This document shows positions 33,812 to 43,832 of a stretch of DNA of 64,000 nucleotides, piece after piece. The stretch is from Apostichopus japonicus. Lineage: Eukaryota; Echinodermata; Holothuroidea; Aspidochirotida; Stichopodidae. The notes under the pieces were generated by a model, which had not been told where the DNA came from, made no database searches, and saw only the letters and a list, made by a program, of their open reading frames with translations. The stretch is taken from positions 21,747,168 to 21,811,167 of the forward strand of contig NC_092569.1 of NCBI RefSeq assembly GCF_037975245.1, read 5' to 3'. Position numbers and translations under genes: made by a program. Position 1 is the stretch's first letter. Each line of letters opens with the position of its first letter.

Positions 33812-34846
33812 TGCTGCATTTACACTAGACCACGATTCCCACGATCGCCACGATTTTTCAAAAAGCGTGGAGCTCCACGATATATTAATGTTTTTTTTTC
33901 TTTTTCCACGCTTTCAGACCCTTTCAAACGTTTTGTTACGATTTATAACGCTTTGCTAGGAAACCAGTGCCTTCCGGTCAAGGCCTGCAACGATTTTCAT
34001 TACGTTCCCTCAAGTTATCTTACGATCACCACGATAAGCTCTCGCGTTCTGCCACGTTCTGCTAAGTTCTGTTAAGGTCCCTCAGGTTCATCAAGTTCTG
34101 TTAAGATCTCCTAAGATTTATGTACACGATTTGACTAAAATTACCACGCTTGAATCCCGATTGGGGTATTAAGAGGAGACTGGGGCCACTCTCCCATTCG
34201 TTCCAGAGAAACAATGAGGAAGCATGCTTCCAAGAGATGAAGAAGATATTGAATTGGCAATTCTGGTTTATGCTTATATTGTCGCTAAAAAAAGAAGGCA
34301 GCGGCAAGAAGAAGAGGCAGAACGGAGCAGGGTGGAAAAGAGTGGAAGGCTGAGGAGGCCAAGGAGAAGACCTAGAAGGTGGTGGGTGAGACGGTGGTTA
34401 AGTGCAGAAAGAAGGAACCAGTTGGGGCACCATTCTCAACTTCTTAACAGGGAACTCAGGTGTGAAGATGTTAGCTCCTACGCGAACTATGTAAGGATGC
34501 CTCCAGATAATTTTGATGAGATAGTGAAACTTGAGGAAATCGTGTTTCAAAATCCAGCAAGATCCCCTGCGATAGTGCACCAAGGTCTGTTTCGCTCTGT
34601 TACGCTCAGTTCAGCTGTACTACGATTCCCACGTTCTTTCACGCGCTGTCATGGTTTGGTTTCAGATCGGGACAATCGTGGGAAAATTTTTGACTGTCAA
34701 AAATTTTGTCACGTTCATGACGATCATCACGATTCAACCAAGTTCCCTCAAGACCACCACGATTCTGTCACACGACCTCCCACGCTCCTCACGATTCTCT
34801 CAAATTGTGGGAATCGTGGAGAACGTGGCCTAGTGTAAATGCTGCA
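33812..34846 (+). mobile_element. PIF/Harbinger element, non-autonomous, TTA duplication
   Basis: The inverted ends are TGCTGCATTTACACTAG and its complement CTAGTGTAAATGCTGCA, flanked by TTA at 33809-33811 and 34847-34849. Other Penelope-like copies show the uninterrupted site with a single TTA. Many subterminal CACGATT/CCACG motifs occur on both sides. The centre keeps a piece of transposase. The element is about 1.03 kb, too short for a full transposase plus the second Harbinger protein. Confidence 0.92.
34224..34590 (+). pseudogene. Harbinger transposase N-terminal fragment
   Basis: The open frame includes RRWWVRRWLS, a LLNRELRCED segment and YVRMPPDNFDEIV. This order (R-x-WVRPW..., ...LxxELRxED..., ...FxRMxxxxFdeLl) is the N-terminal region of HARBI1/PIF-type transposases. 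The DDE catalytic domain is absent: after about 34590 the frame runs into subterminal repeats. It can therefore encode no working transposase. Mobilisation, if any, would need a full-length relative elsewhere. Confidence 0.8.
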
Positions 34847-34979
34847 TTACTTGTCTGTTACTGTTACATCTCTGAAGAAGATCCTGCTAGGATTGAAATG
34901 CCAGGCAAACTTACACATTCTATTACACAGGCTTTCTAGTGGATAAGCAATTTGCTAACAGTTTTATTTTATTTTGAAT

Positions 34980-37900
34980 ATTTAGAAATAATAATGACAG
35001 ATAATTAATGCAGTGGTGGTGGCTATCCATACCTGAGATGCTGATAATACAGTACATGGACTTTTGAAATCACAAAACAGGAACTAATTATGATCAATCC
35101 TCATTGCTGTGCTTGTATCATACAGTTTAAGCTTGCAACATGAAGTAATGATTACATTGTCATAACTGTATAGTGTAGTATTTGATTGCTGGAAACTGCC
35201 TTTTGATTCATTTAAAACATTAACCATACCTAGAATATACTGACCTTTTTATGAATATACAGTGGTATTCAAAAAATAGCAACACAAAATTCAGGACTTC
35301 ACAAAATTTGTAGTCATTAAAGTGTCTACAGAATCAGAAATGCCACAGTAGCTTGAATTGATCTGATTAATGAAAACTTTTGGCTAAGATCATGTGTATT
35401 GGAGTTGGGAATTGGAGTTGAGAGCGGATCAGTCGTTCGGTAGTTTGGTTTTCGTGCCCATGTTCTTCCCTGGGCGACTTTTTAAAAGAAAGTACTTTGT
35501 GCAGTTGAAGGGACATACATTATGTGATATGATTTTATTTAATTGACCTATATTGACCTTTGCTCTCAACCAAAGACAAAATTAGAGTAATGTCATTTAC
35601 AGGGTTTTGATGCTTTCATCTATGCTGACCTCAGTTGACCCTTGAATTACACACACAAAAAGAAAGAAAGCAATACTATAAAGGTTATATATGCTAAACC
35701 AACTTTGATATTACACAACTGCATTTAAAAAGTGTCAGACATCAATTGACCTTTAAACTCATGCAGCTACTGTGGCATTTATAGGTTTCTTGTACACACT
35801 AGCTTGATGCTACTGTATCCTCAACGTTTGAAGTTCAACCAACCTTTTCTTGTTTTTTTTTTATGAATAAATATTTTAAGAATTCAACCTGTATTGACCT
35901 AAACTAAACATTTATAATACTTCATTCCACTTAACAAACTGCAAAGTGGAACTACAGTAAATACTAAATGCAAAGGTCTACTAAACATTGTAGTTGATAT
36001 TAACATGATGGCAAGGTTTTCAAACTGCAATGCACTCTACGGACCTCAGATTACGAAATGTTCACCTCCATGAAAACCTTGAAGTGGATCTTAATACTAA
36101 ATGCAAAGGTCAACTTAACATTGTAGTTGATGTTAACATGTTTGCAAGGTTTTCAACCTGCAATGCATTCTACGGACCTCAGATTAATACCAAATGTTCA
36201 CCTCCATGAAAACCTTGCAGTTCCATATTGTGTTCAGTGATAGAAATGCTCACACTATACAGAGTTCAATCTGGCTGTGCTATTGGCATTTTCATGTTTA
36301 CTGGGTATAAGAAAATTTACATGTCAATATTTAGAGATATCGGTTTTCATACATAGATGGGCCTAAACATCTACCTTCTTTACAGGACAAGGTTTTAAGA
36401 CTTTCACCTCTGTTGACCTTCAATGAACTTTGACATTTGTTAAAGGCCAGAGGGTTGTTTTGATGTAAAATTTATATGTGAAGTTCACCTTTTCATTTGT
36501 TGTTCTTAGGTATGCATCAATTATGAACAGTGTTTAAACTAAGACCAACTTGAATGCAATGATCTTAAAGGGACTTAAAACTTTGAGGCATAGTGATAGT
36601 TTCAACATTTCTTATGACTTTGTTTTTCAAACAGAACTATACAGCTTTACTCTCTATACACAATGTTTGCAGATTTCTGCAAACATTTTCTGGATCACTG
36701 TGTACATGCAGTCCATCCTACCTTTAAGTTTAAGTAATCTTGTTATCAAGCTGTTCACCTCTTCTGATCTCAAATGAACTTTGATTGCCACAACATGCAA
36801 AAGACTTCTTCTAAAGGCAGCAAATTTATGCAAGGTAGGGATCTCATCCAATCAATTACTTTCTGTTTACATGATCAATAGAATTAGACCTAGAGCTGTT
36901 ATACTCAAATGATCTCTCACATCTACAAACACAATGGGGTCTTGTACTCCTTAAAGTGGTTCTACAGACCACATTATGAAGTTCAATCAGCTTTACCTCT
37001 TTGGTTTCAGACTTTTACCTCTTGATCTCAAATGACCTTTGACCTCTACAAAATATGTTACAATTCATAACCTACTAAGGTCATCAACATATGATATATT
37101 GAATTTCGTCAAAACTTTACTTCTGGATTAAATTGTTTATAAGGTTGCCCGATTTTCAGCTGTTTACCTCACCAGACCTTATTTTACAACAAAAAAAACA
37201 CAACAGCAACAGTTCTTGTACTCACCAAGTTGGATCTACAGTACCAACTCTAATCAAACAAATATGAAGTTTGGTAAAGCTCCACTTTGTTTGCAAGAGT
37301 TGTCACCTACTGTATGTGGATCACAACGTATCTGCAACTACATAGATTCCCAAATTGTCTTCTGCAAGGAATGAAAGTAATGATGCTTTTAATGTCAAAT
37401 TGTTTGAGTCACTTAATACACAATGCATTATGATATGCCCTTAACATGGGATTTAGCGATGGGAAACCTCTACAATATACCTTAGTGTATAAGTATTACA
37501 GTAACTTATCATACGATACCAGGTGTAATTTGAAACATACTCCTTATAAATATTAATCTCAATTATTGTAACACCAAAATAAAATCTTTTCTTCAGATAA
37601 ATAACATTCTCTCTCTGTTGTGAAAACAAAAAATTGGTATAAAAATTATATCTGAACTTGGCCTACATGATTACAAAAATACTTCCAAAATTCTTTTAGG
37701 CATATGTTAAATATGATGTTCCGTATTCGGTTTGCTTCTTTAATTTATACTTCTTTGCATCTACAGTGCCTTCAAAAGGCTACATACACATATTGCATAA
37801 ATTAATGAAAGAAACCGAAAAAATGCCAATTAACACTCATGATCATTTAGCACTCACCAACTGCAGTTCTTGTATGAAATTGCTCCTGTAGGAGATTTTG

Positions 37901-38500
37901 TTAAATTGCAGAACCCTTTGAGCCTTTCTCAGTGCTATGCAAAGAAAGTCCTTGCTTGGCCTGCATGTGGAAATAACAAAGTTACAAGTAAATACATACA
38001 AATGCATTACATGCTGTGTACAGTAGACCTTTAAAGAAAAGAAAAAAATAATATTGATTGCAAAATACTGTCACAATTAACAGGAAATAAATTACATGCA
38101 GTATTTCTGGCATGTAGGATACTGCTCTGTGCACACAAGACAAAAAATGTTGAATCAAGTGAAAAGATGCAGCCTAGCATTTTGTGCAAACTTGTTCACT
38201 ATTGTTTCTTTAGCCTCTTCCCTAGGTAATTGAAAAAAGAAATCTAGCCCCCCTCTGTGATGACTGTTTGTTGCAAATAACTTGTTGTTTATAATGCATT
38301 TATGCCTATACAGCTTTGCCCTATAACTGGCACCAACATGGAGTGTGAAACCATGGAGCCAATAGCTCCTCCTTGTGTTATATATCCGAAGATCCTGCTA
38401 TTAGTGATCAAGTAAGCAACACAGCATGCATGTTTTCCACTACATATAGGCCTAGCTATATTGTAATATCCTGTTTGTTAGTCAGTGGGAGGGGCTGAAA
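34980..38500. other. No gene seen; repeat-like non-coding DNA
   Basis: AT-rich DNA with recurrent phrases such as CAAATGACCTTTGACCTC, TGTTGACCTTCA and GTTCACCTC from about 35540 to 37320. This suggests an old, decayed repeat family. A direct duplication of about 130 bp lies at 35956-36080 and 36090-36222 (shared TTTTCAA-CTGCAATGCA and CTACGGACCTCAGATTA). No coding frame is convincing. Confidence 0.6.
35956..36222. repeat. Direct tandem duplication, about 130 bp
   Basis: Two adjacent copies share AATACTAAATGCAAAGGTC, CTACGGACCTCAGATTA and CACCTCCATGAAAACCTT, with modest divergence. Confidence 0.85.
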
Positions 38501-38837
38501 TCCCCTTGATTATTTTCTGGGTGGGGATGGGAGAGCTATATAAAGTCCCACAGAATTAGTATAATTGTGCCCCTGCAGCTTGGCATACATACATTTTTAC
38601 AAATTTACGGCTATTTTTTTTACGATTTGAACAGCTTTGTATTAATGACTACGTTTGTTGTTATAATACCAATGGTTTGGACGTTTTTAATATATATTTG
38701 AACCATAATTTTTAGAGAATCTTAAGCAATAGTCTCAGTGCAATACAGGAATAACTCATCCTAACAGGCCTACACACAGTGCCTACCGTAGCAAGCAGTG
38801 CTCAATAGTATTACAGTGAATTAGTGTGTACATCACA

Positions 38838-40229
38838 ATGGAAGCAGATCACACACGCTACGGGATTACCACTCAAATCAATTCAGAGTGTCAGACAGAG
38901 CCGTCATTAATCGACCCATGCTCAACAAACTGCTGCTACCCCAATGGTGAACTAGCCAAGCATGTCGCCTGTGATTTCTGTGGTGTAGTATACCATCTCT
39001 TATGTGTTGGTTTGGAAAAACAGCCTGTTAAAGGAGCGAAATCAAGATGGTTTTGTCAGGGATGCCTTAAAACTCCAGGTCTGCTTCAATCAACGCAGCA
39101 GCAACTCAAAGAGGCATTAAGAACTATTATATCTCTGCAAGCTGAACTGGCGAAACTTTCAAGCCCAAGGCCAAGAAACACAGAGACTGGTAATGTACAA
39201 TCAGATAACCAAAATAACATAGACACTCCCGATCAAGTCCGCCATAACACCTACGCCGAATGCGTCTCATCTAAACCTACACCACCACCCCTAGCCGTAC
39301 GACCAGTAATGATAATCGGGGACTCTATTTTAAAACACGTATATGAGGATGATTTTACTGATGAGATTGTGAAGGTAAATTGCCTGCCGGGAGCCACCGT
39401 CAAGGACGTGAGAAACGCTCTTCTGGCTCAAAGGGAAGATTTACATACATTTAGCCATATTATAATTCATGTTGGAACAAACGATATTAACACACATAAC
39501 CCAAATGTCAACGACATTTCCGCTGATTTCGAGGAGCTCATCACATCTATCCAGCTACTGAACGGGCATAGTCCAAGCATCTATATTTCGGGCCCCTGTC
39601 CGCGGAGTGATGATCATGCGCCACAAATTATAGATTTGAACTCTCATCTGAAGGAACTCACCAATAAGCTGGATTGTAAGTTTTTAGACAATATGGCGTC
39701 GTTCACATACGCAGATGGTGAAATCGACTTATCTTTATATCATGGCGATGGTGTACATCTCAACAGAAAAGGCACCGTTAAACTGATCAACAAACTAACG
39801 ATCATAGGCCCCATCTGCATTCGAAAGAAGAGCTCAAAGATGGAGAATGCCCGGCATATGGGAGTTTCAAATCCCTCCCGCAACTTCTATAGTCAAAACC
39901 GCTCGAATGGGACTATCCACAACAGCATGTCCAGATATGAACATAGGCAGCAACGGATGAGGGGTTTCTCAAACAACGATCACCAACGTGAGTACCACCG
40001 TAGACCAAATCGCCATCCACGAACATCCAACTCATCTCGTCAAGATTGGCAGCGGGAATGCCACCGCAAAGAAAACCGCCAACCAGTTGCTGACCACTTC
40101 AATCTCCGCGGATGTTTCAACTGTGGTGAACGCAACCATGTAGAGGCAAACTGCCGTCTCGAACGGAGGATAGAATGCCATCACTGTCATCGACTCGGTC
40201 ACAAGGCTAGCCACTGCTGGAACCGATAG
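38838..40229 (+). CDS. LINE ORF1: PHD finger, SGNH esterase, two CCHC knuckles
   Basis: 463 codons from the ATG at 38838. Residues ~28-76: cysteine/histidine pattern of a PHD-type finger (CDFCG...YHLLCVG...WFCQGC). About 85-110: a short helical, probably coiled stretch. About 155-330: SGNH hydrolase fold with the GDSI nucleophile motif, the HVGTNDI block and the DGVHLN block supplying catalytic Asp and His. Residues ~420-460: two zinc knuckles, CFNCGERNHVEANC and CHHCHRLGHKASHC. An esterase-bearing ORF1 with PHD is known for CR1-group LINEs; such proteins are thought to bind RNA or lipid during retrotransposition. It ends with UAG, and the reading frame of ORF2 continues directly after it. 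Confidence 0.88.
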   Translation: MEADHTRYGITTQINSECQTEPSLIDPCSTNCCYPNGELAKHVACDFCGVVYHLLCVGLEKQPVKGAKSRWFCQGCLKTPGLLQSTQQQLKEALRTIISLQAELAKLSSPRPRNTETGNVQSDNQNNIDTPDQVRHNTYAECVSSKPTPPPLAVRPVMIIGDSILKHVYEDDFTDEIVKVNCLPGATVKDVRNALLAQREDLHTFSHIIIHVGTNDINTHNPNVNDISADFEELITSIQLLNGHSPSIYISGPCPRSDDHAPQIIDLNSHLKELTNKLDCKFLDNMASFTYADGEIDLSLYHGDGVHLNRKGTVKLINKLTIIGPICIRKKSSKMENARHMGVSNPSRNFYSQNRSNGTIHNSMSRYEHRQQRMRGFSNNDHQREYHRRPNRHPRTSNSSRQDWQRECHRKENRQPVADHFNLRGCFNCGERNHVEANCRLERRIECHHCHRLGHKASHCWNR

Positions 40230-40334
40230 GATGCTGGCCAGAAGGAGCGTGCCGTCAGTATATCACCCACACCTAAACATTTTAATGTATTGGGCAAATG
40301 TGACCATTTTATTTTGCCGTATGAGGACCCACTC

Positions 40335-43250
40335 ATGAGTGATGTAAGTCAAGATCTCCCAACTAATTCAATACAACCCCAGAGTAAAGAAGGTAAATAT
40401 GTAAATATAACTAAGGGTATCCAATTCGGATTTATAAACATCCAACACCTTCATCCTAAATTAGATCAAATCCCCACACTTATAAACAGAAATGGAAGGA
40501 ATGTTGATATATTTGGATGCTGCGACACATTTTTAAACGATACTTATCAAAATCTGGAAATCACGGTTCCTCTATATAATACTGTCCGTAGAGATAGATT
40601 AAATAAAGCTGGTGGTGGTATTGCTATTTATATCAATGAAAACATTCCATTTAATAGGAGAAATGAGTTAGAATGTGATTATATTGAAGCCATATGGATT
40701 GAGCTTGTCTTACCATTTACCAAAAATATTTTAGTATGTGCTGTTTACCGTCCACCAAATTCCAGGGTTATATGGTATGGTCATTGTCATGAAATGATTA
40801 GCAAGGCATATAGCTCATGCATGGAGATAATAATGATCGGTGATTTTAATATTGATTATCTACACGCTAATATACCTTCGTGTTGGAATGAGATAATTAG
40901 TCATTTTAACTTTAAACAATTAGTAAATATGCCAACTAGGGTGACGGAGCACACCGCCTCCATAATTGATCATATCTATGCAACTAATGAAAATCATATT
41001 TGTGATATAGATGTTCCAAATATTCGATTGAGTGATCATTTTCCAGTATATTTCAATTGGAAAAACAATCTTATGACAAGGCAGACTATTCCAAATTCTC
41101 ATAAATCTGTTGTATACAGATCAATTGATAATATAAATACATCCTTGTTCTTTAATGATCTTCGTAGCTTTGATAGGACAAGAGGTGAATTGAGCTCTCC
41201 TGATGAAGCCCTTTCCAACTGGGAGAAAAGTTTGAAAAGAATACTAGACAAACATGCACCTAAGAAGCAAAAACGTATAAAACGAGAATCACAACCCTCG
41301 TGGATCAATGCAACCATTTTGAATGCGATGAAAAGCCGCGACTCTGCAAAACGAAATGAACCTGACTTATATCGATTCTGGCGCAACAAGGTAACATGTC
41401 TTATACGATCTGCAAAGCAAAATTATTTCAAAAAGGAAATTTCAAAGAATGTTGGTAACACAAAGGAGATCTGGAAGATTTTAAAAAATGTTCAATCAAT
41501 GAACCATGACACCAACAACGAAGGCCCCAGTATACTTAGAGTTGACGATAAGAACATTACTGGAAATGCTAATATAGTAGAAATGTTTAATTCGTACTTC
41601 ACTTCAGTAGCAAGAAGCTACACTGACACAACTCATTCAAACTTTGATAGTTCGTCTATTGAAAGACATATCTGTCCTAAAATTCCTCCAGATGAAACAT
41701 TCGAAATTCCATGTATATCTGAAAATTTTGTATTTAAATATTTAACTACTCTTGATGCCTCCAAAGCAACAGGAGTTGACGAACTGAGTGCTAAAATTTT
41801 AAAAATGAGCGGCCCCCATATATATGCAAGTATTACTCGTATTATAAACATAAGTATTAGAACAAATACATTTCCATCTAGATGGAAAGTCGCAAAGGTA
41901 ATACCCATTTTCAAGAGTAATTCACGACAAGATTTATCGAATTATCGACCAATTTCTATTCTCCCTGTTTTGTCCAAAATTTTGGAAAAACATGTTCATA
42001 TTGCTCTTACTAGTTTCTTAAAGCAATTTGATTTATTAGAAATTGCGCAATCTGGCTTCAGATCGAAGCACTCATGCGAAACTGCTCTATTACATGTCAT
42101 GGAATTATGGATGGAAGCAATTGATAAAGGACAACTGACTGGGGCTGTTCTATTGGACCTCAGGAAAGCGTTTGATTTAGTAAATCATGATATTCTGATT
42201 AAAAAGTTGAAATTATACCAGTTTTCAAGTGCTACTATTGAATGGTTTAAGTCGTACTTAATGAACAGAAGTCAGTATGTCGTCATGAAAGGGACTGCGT
42301 CCTCATGTATGAATATTAGTAATGGCGTTCCACAAGGGTCAATCTTAGGACCACTCTTATTTTTAATCTACATTAATGATTTTAGCCTATGTTTAACTCA
42401 CTGCAAAGCCGACATGTATGCAGATGATACTACTTTCCATATTTCATGCTCCAATGTTGAATCTCTTCAAAGCAAGTTGAATTTTGATGCTAAAAATGTT
42501 TCCAATTGGTGCAAGAATAATAAAATGGCAATCAATACTAGTAAAACCAAATCAATGTTAATATGTTCCAGACAACGCTATGATAATCTACGAGGACAAA
42601 GAAATATTTCTGTCAAGATGAATGATATCGTATTAGAGAATTCTGATACGGAAAAACTTTTAGGAGTCAGAATTGATGCTCACCTGACATGGCAAGCTCA
42701 GATTGATTACATATGTAGTACTATTAGTACAAGATTAGCTCTGCTACGAAGGATTAAACAGTATTTAGACACTCCCACGTGCATACTTTATTATAATGGA
42801 TACATTCATCCAATACTTGACTACTGCTGTCTAGTTTGGGGAACTACCACTGCCCAAAATACCGATAGAATTATTAAATTACAGAAAAGTGCTGCACGCA
42901 TTATTTTAAATGCTACATATGAAGATTGTTCAAGTGATTTATTTGCCAGGCTGGGATGGAAGACTTTTGACAGACACGTTATGTATAGAAGATTAACCAT
43001 GGTTTTCAAGTCAATTAATGATCAAGGACCGAAGTACATGAACGACATGTTTAAACTAGTTACGAATATTCATAATCATAGTTTAAGATCCTCTACTGCA
43101 CGTAACCTGCACATTACAGGCGGACACACTAATTTTTATAACAACCGTTTTTCATGCATTGCCGCAAAAGACTGGAACAAACTAGATCAAAGAGTAAAAT
43201 CAGCAAGAAATCTTAACCATTTTAAACGCCTTGTATCTGATATTGTTTAG
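40335..43250 (+). CDS. LINE ORF2: APE-type endonuclease and reverse transcriptase
   Basis: 971 codons from the first ATG (40335), but the same frame is open back to 40230, immediately after the ORF1 UAG. N-terminal third: apurinic-like endonuclease with FGCCDTFL, AVYRPP, IGDFNIDY, IDHIYA and LSDHFPV. Centre: reverse transcriptase with ATGVDELSAK, NYRPISILP, SGFRSKHSCETALL, LLDLRKAFDLVNH, NGVPQGSILGPLLF and the catalytic MYADDT. C-terminal: a conserved thumb-like stretch (LLGVRID...LRRIKQYL...YCCLVWGT) and an end matching CR1/Jockey-group proteins. No frameshift or stop. It replicates the element by target-primed reverse transcription. All catalytic motifs look intact. Confidence 0.93.
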   Translation: MSDVSQDLPTNSIQPQSKEGKYVNITKGIQFGFINIQHLHPKLDQIPTLINRNGRNVDIFGCCDTFLNDTYQNLEITVPLYNTVRRDRLNKAGGGIAIYINENIPFNRRNELECDYIEAIWIELVLPFTKNILVCAVYRPPNSRVIWYGHCHEMISKAYSSCMEIIMIGDFNIDYLHANIPSCWNEIISHFNFKQLVNMPTRVTEHTASIIDHIYATNENHICDIDVPNIRLSDHFPVYFNWKNNLMTRQTIPNSHKSVVYRSIDNINTSLFFNDLRSFDRTRGELSSPDEALSNWEKSLKRILDKHAPKKQKRIKRESQPSWINATILNAMKSRDSAKRNEPDLYRFWRNKVTCLIRSAKQNYFKKEISKNVGNTKEIWKILKNVQSMNHDTNNEGPSILRVDDKNITGNANIVEMFNSYFTSVARSYTDTTHSNFDSSSIERHICPKIPPDETFEIPCISENFVFKYLTTLDASKATGVDELSAKILKMSGPHIYASITRIINISIRTNTFPSRWKVAKVIPIFKSNSRQDLSNYRPISILPVLSKILEKHVHIALTSFLKQFDLLEIAQSGFRSKHSCETALLHVMELWMEAIDKGQLTGAVLLDLRKAFDLVNHDILIKKLKLYQFSSATIEWFKSYLMNRSQYVVMKGTASSCMNISNGVPQGSILGPLLFLIYINDFSLCLTHCKADMYADDTTFHISCSNVESLQSKLNFDAKNVSNWCKNNKMAINTSKTKSMLICSRQRYDNLRGQRNISVKMNDIVLENSDTEKLLGVRIDAHLTWQAQIDYICSTISTRLALLRRIKQYLDTPTCILYYNGYIHPILDYCCLVWGTTTAQNTDRIIKLQKSAARIILNATYEDCSSDLFARLGWKTFDRHVMYRRLTMVFKSINDQGPKYMNDMFKLVTNIHNHSLRSSTARNLHITGGHTNFYNNRFSCIAAKDWNKLDQRVKSARNLNHFKRLVSDIV

Positions 43251-43832
43251 GCCAACTTCTCTTTTATTTGTACCAAATTTCTTAAGTTTCTTTACTCTGT
43301 ACACGTTTCTTAAATACTTTAAAAAAAACTATTTTATTAAGCATTTTTTAATGTATTTACGACTTCTTAAATCTTTATACTTTTTATATTATTATTTGTC
43401 TTTTTTAATAACTATTTTTTATTATTTGTCTTTTTAAAAACTTTTTTTTTTTTTTATACTATTTTATTAAGCATTATTGTATTTATGACTTCTTAAATTT
43501 TCCTACTTTTTATATTATTATATGTCTTATCAGAGGGCCTCGTGGAAGATTAGCTATTGCTAAACGAGCTACCCTCTTAAAATAAAGTTGAAATAAAATA
43601 AAAAATACAGCACGGTCCACTACACTGATTGTATGCTACCCTCCTTATTAACTAAGTACAGTACTTTAATATTTCCACTGTTGTTGATCCTGATTAAAAA
43701 TACCAGCCAGTGAGGATAAATAACACTCTACTGTACACAATAGGCATCTTTTGTGTCATGCTTCAATGCACTTTAAAAAGTTTATCTGGAATTTGAAAAA
43801 GGATTCATACTGCTCATACTGTTGTTTAAAAG

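Larger units (their letters stand above)
33553..34978 (+). mobile_element. Penelope-like terminal repeat, copy 4, split by a Harbinger insertion
   Basis: 33553-33811 and 34847-34978 together match the terminal part of copies 2, 3 and 5: a pyrimidine-rich stretch, CTGTCTGTATTCTGTGC, then the CTGAAGAAGATCC...GAAA core and GCAATTTGCTAACAGTTTT. The ribozyme-like core near 34872 is decayed: the base expected to be U before the cleavage position is C. No nuclease or polymerase frame is present here. Confidence 0.75.
38500..43605 (+). mobile_element. CR1/L2-type LINE, nearly complete
   Basis: ORF1 (PHD finger, SGNH esterase, zinc knuckles) and ORF2 (endonuclease plus reverse transcriptase) are both uninterrupted. 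The 3' end has an A-rich AAATAAAATAAAAAA tail preceded by CGAGCTACCCTCTTAAAATA, as expected of CR1/L2-like elements. A tandem duplication of about 130 bp sits in the 3' UTR (about 43334-43403 and 43465-43530). The 5' limit is uncertain; about 38500 is a guess from the TATA-like GAGCTATATAAAG at about 38531. No target duplication could be defined. Open frames over more than 4.3 kb suggest a young copy. Confidence 0.88.

Noticed and set aside
34868-34910. Hammerhead-like core in Penelope-like copy 4
   Set aside because: The U required next to the cut site is C, stem I has a mismatch and stem II a wobble, so it is probably inactive.
36550-36777. 75-codon plus-strand open frame
   Set aside because: No motif, AT-rich, inside decayed repeat-like DNA.
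35268-37800. TACAGTGGTATTCAAAAA and TACAGTGCCTTCAAAAGG as a Tc1/mariner end pair
   Set aside because: Both are in the same orientation and no inverted partner was found, so no element could be delimited.
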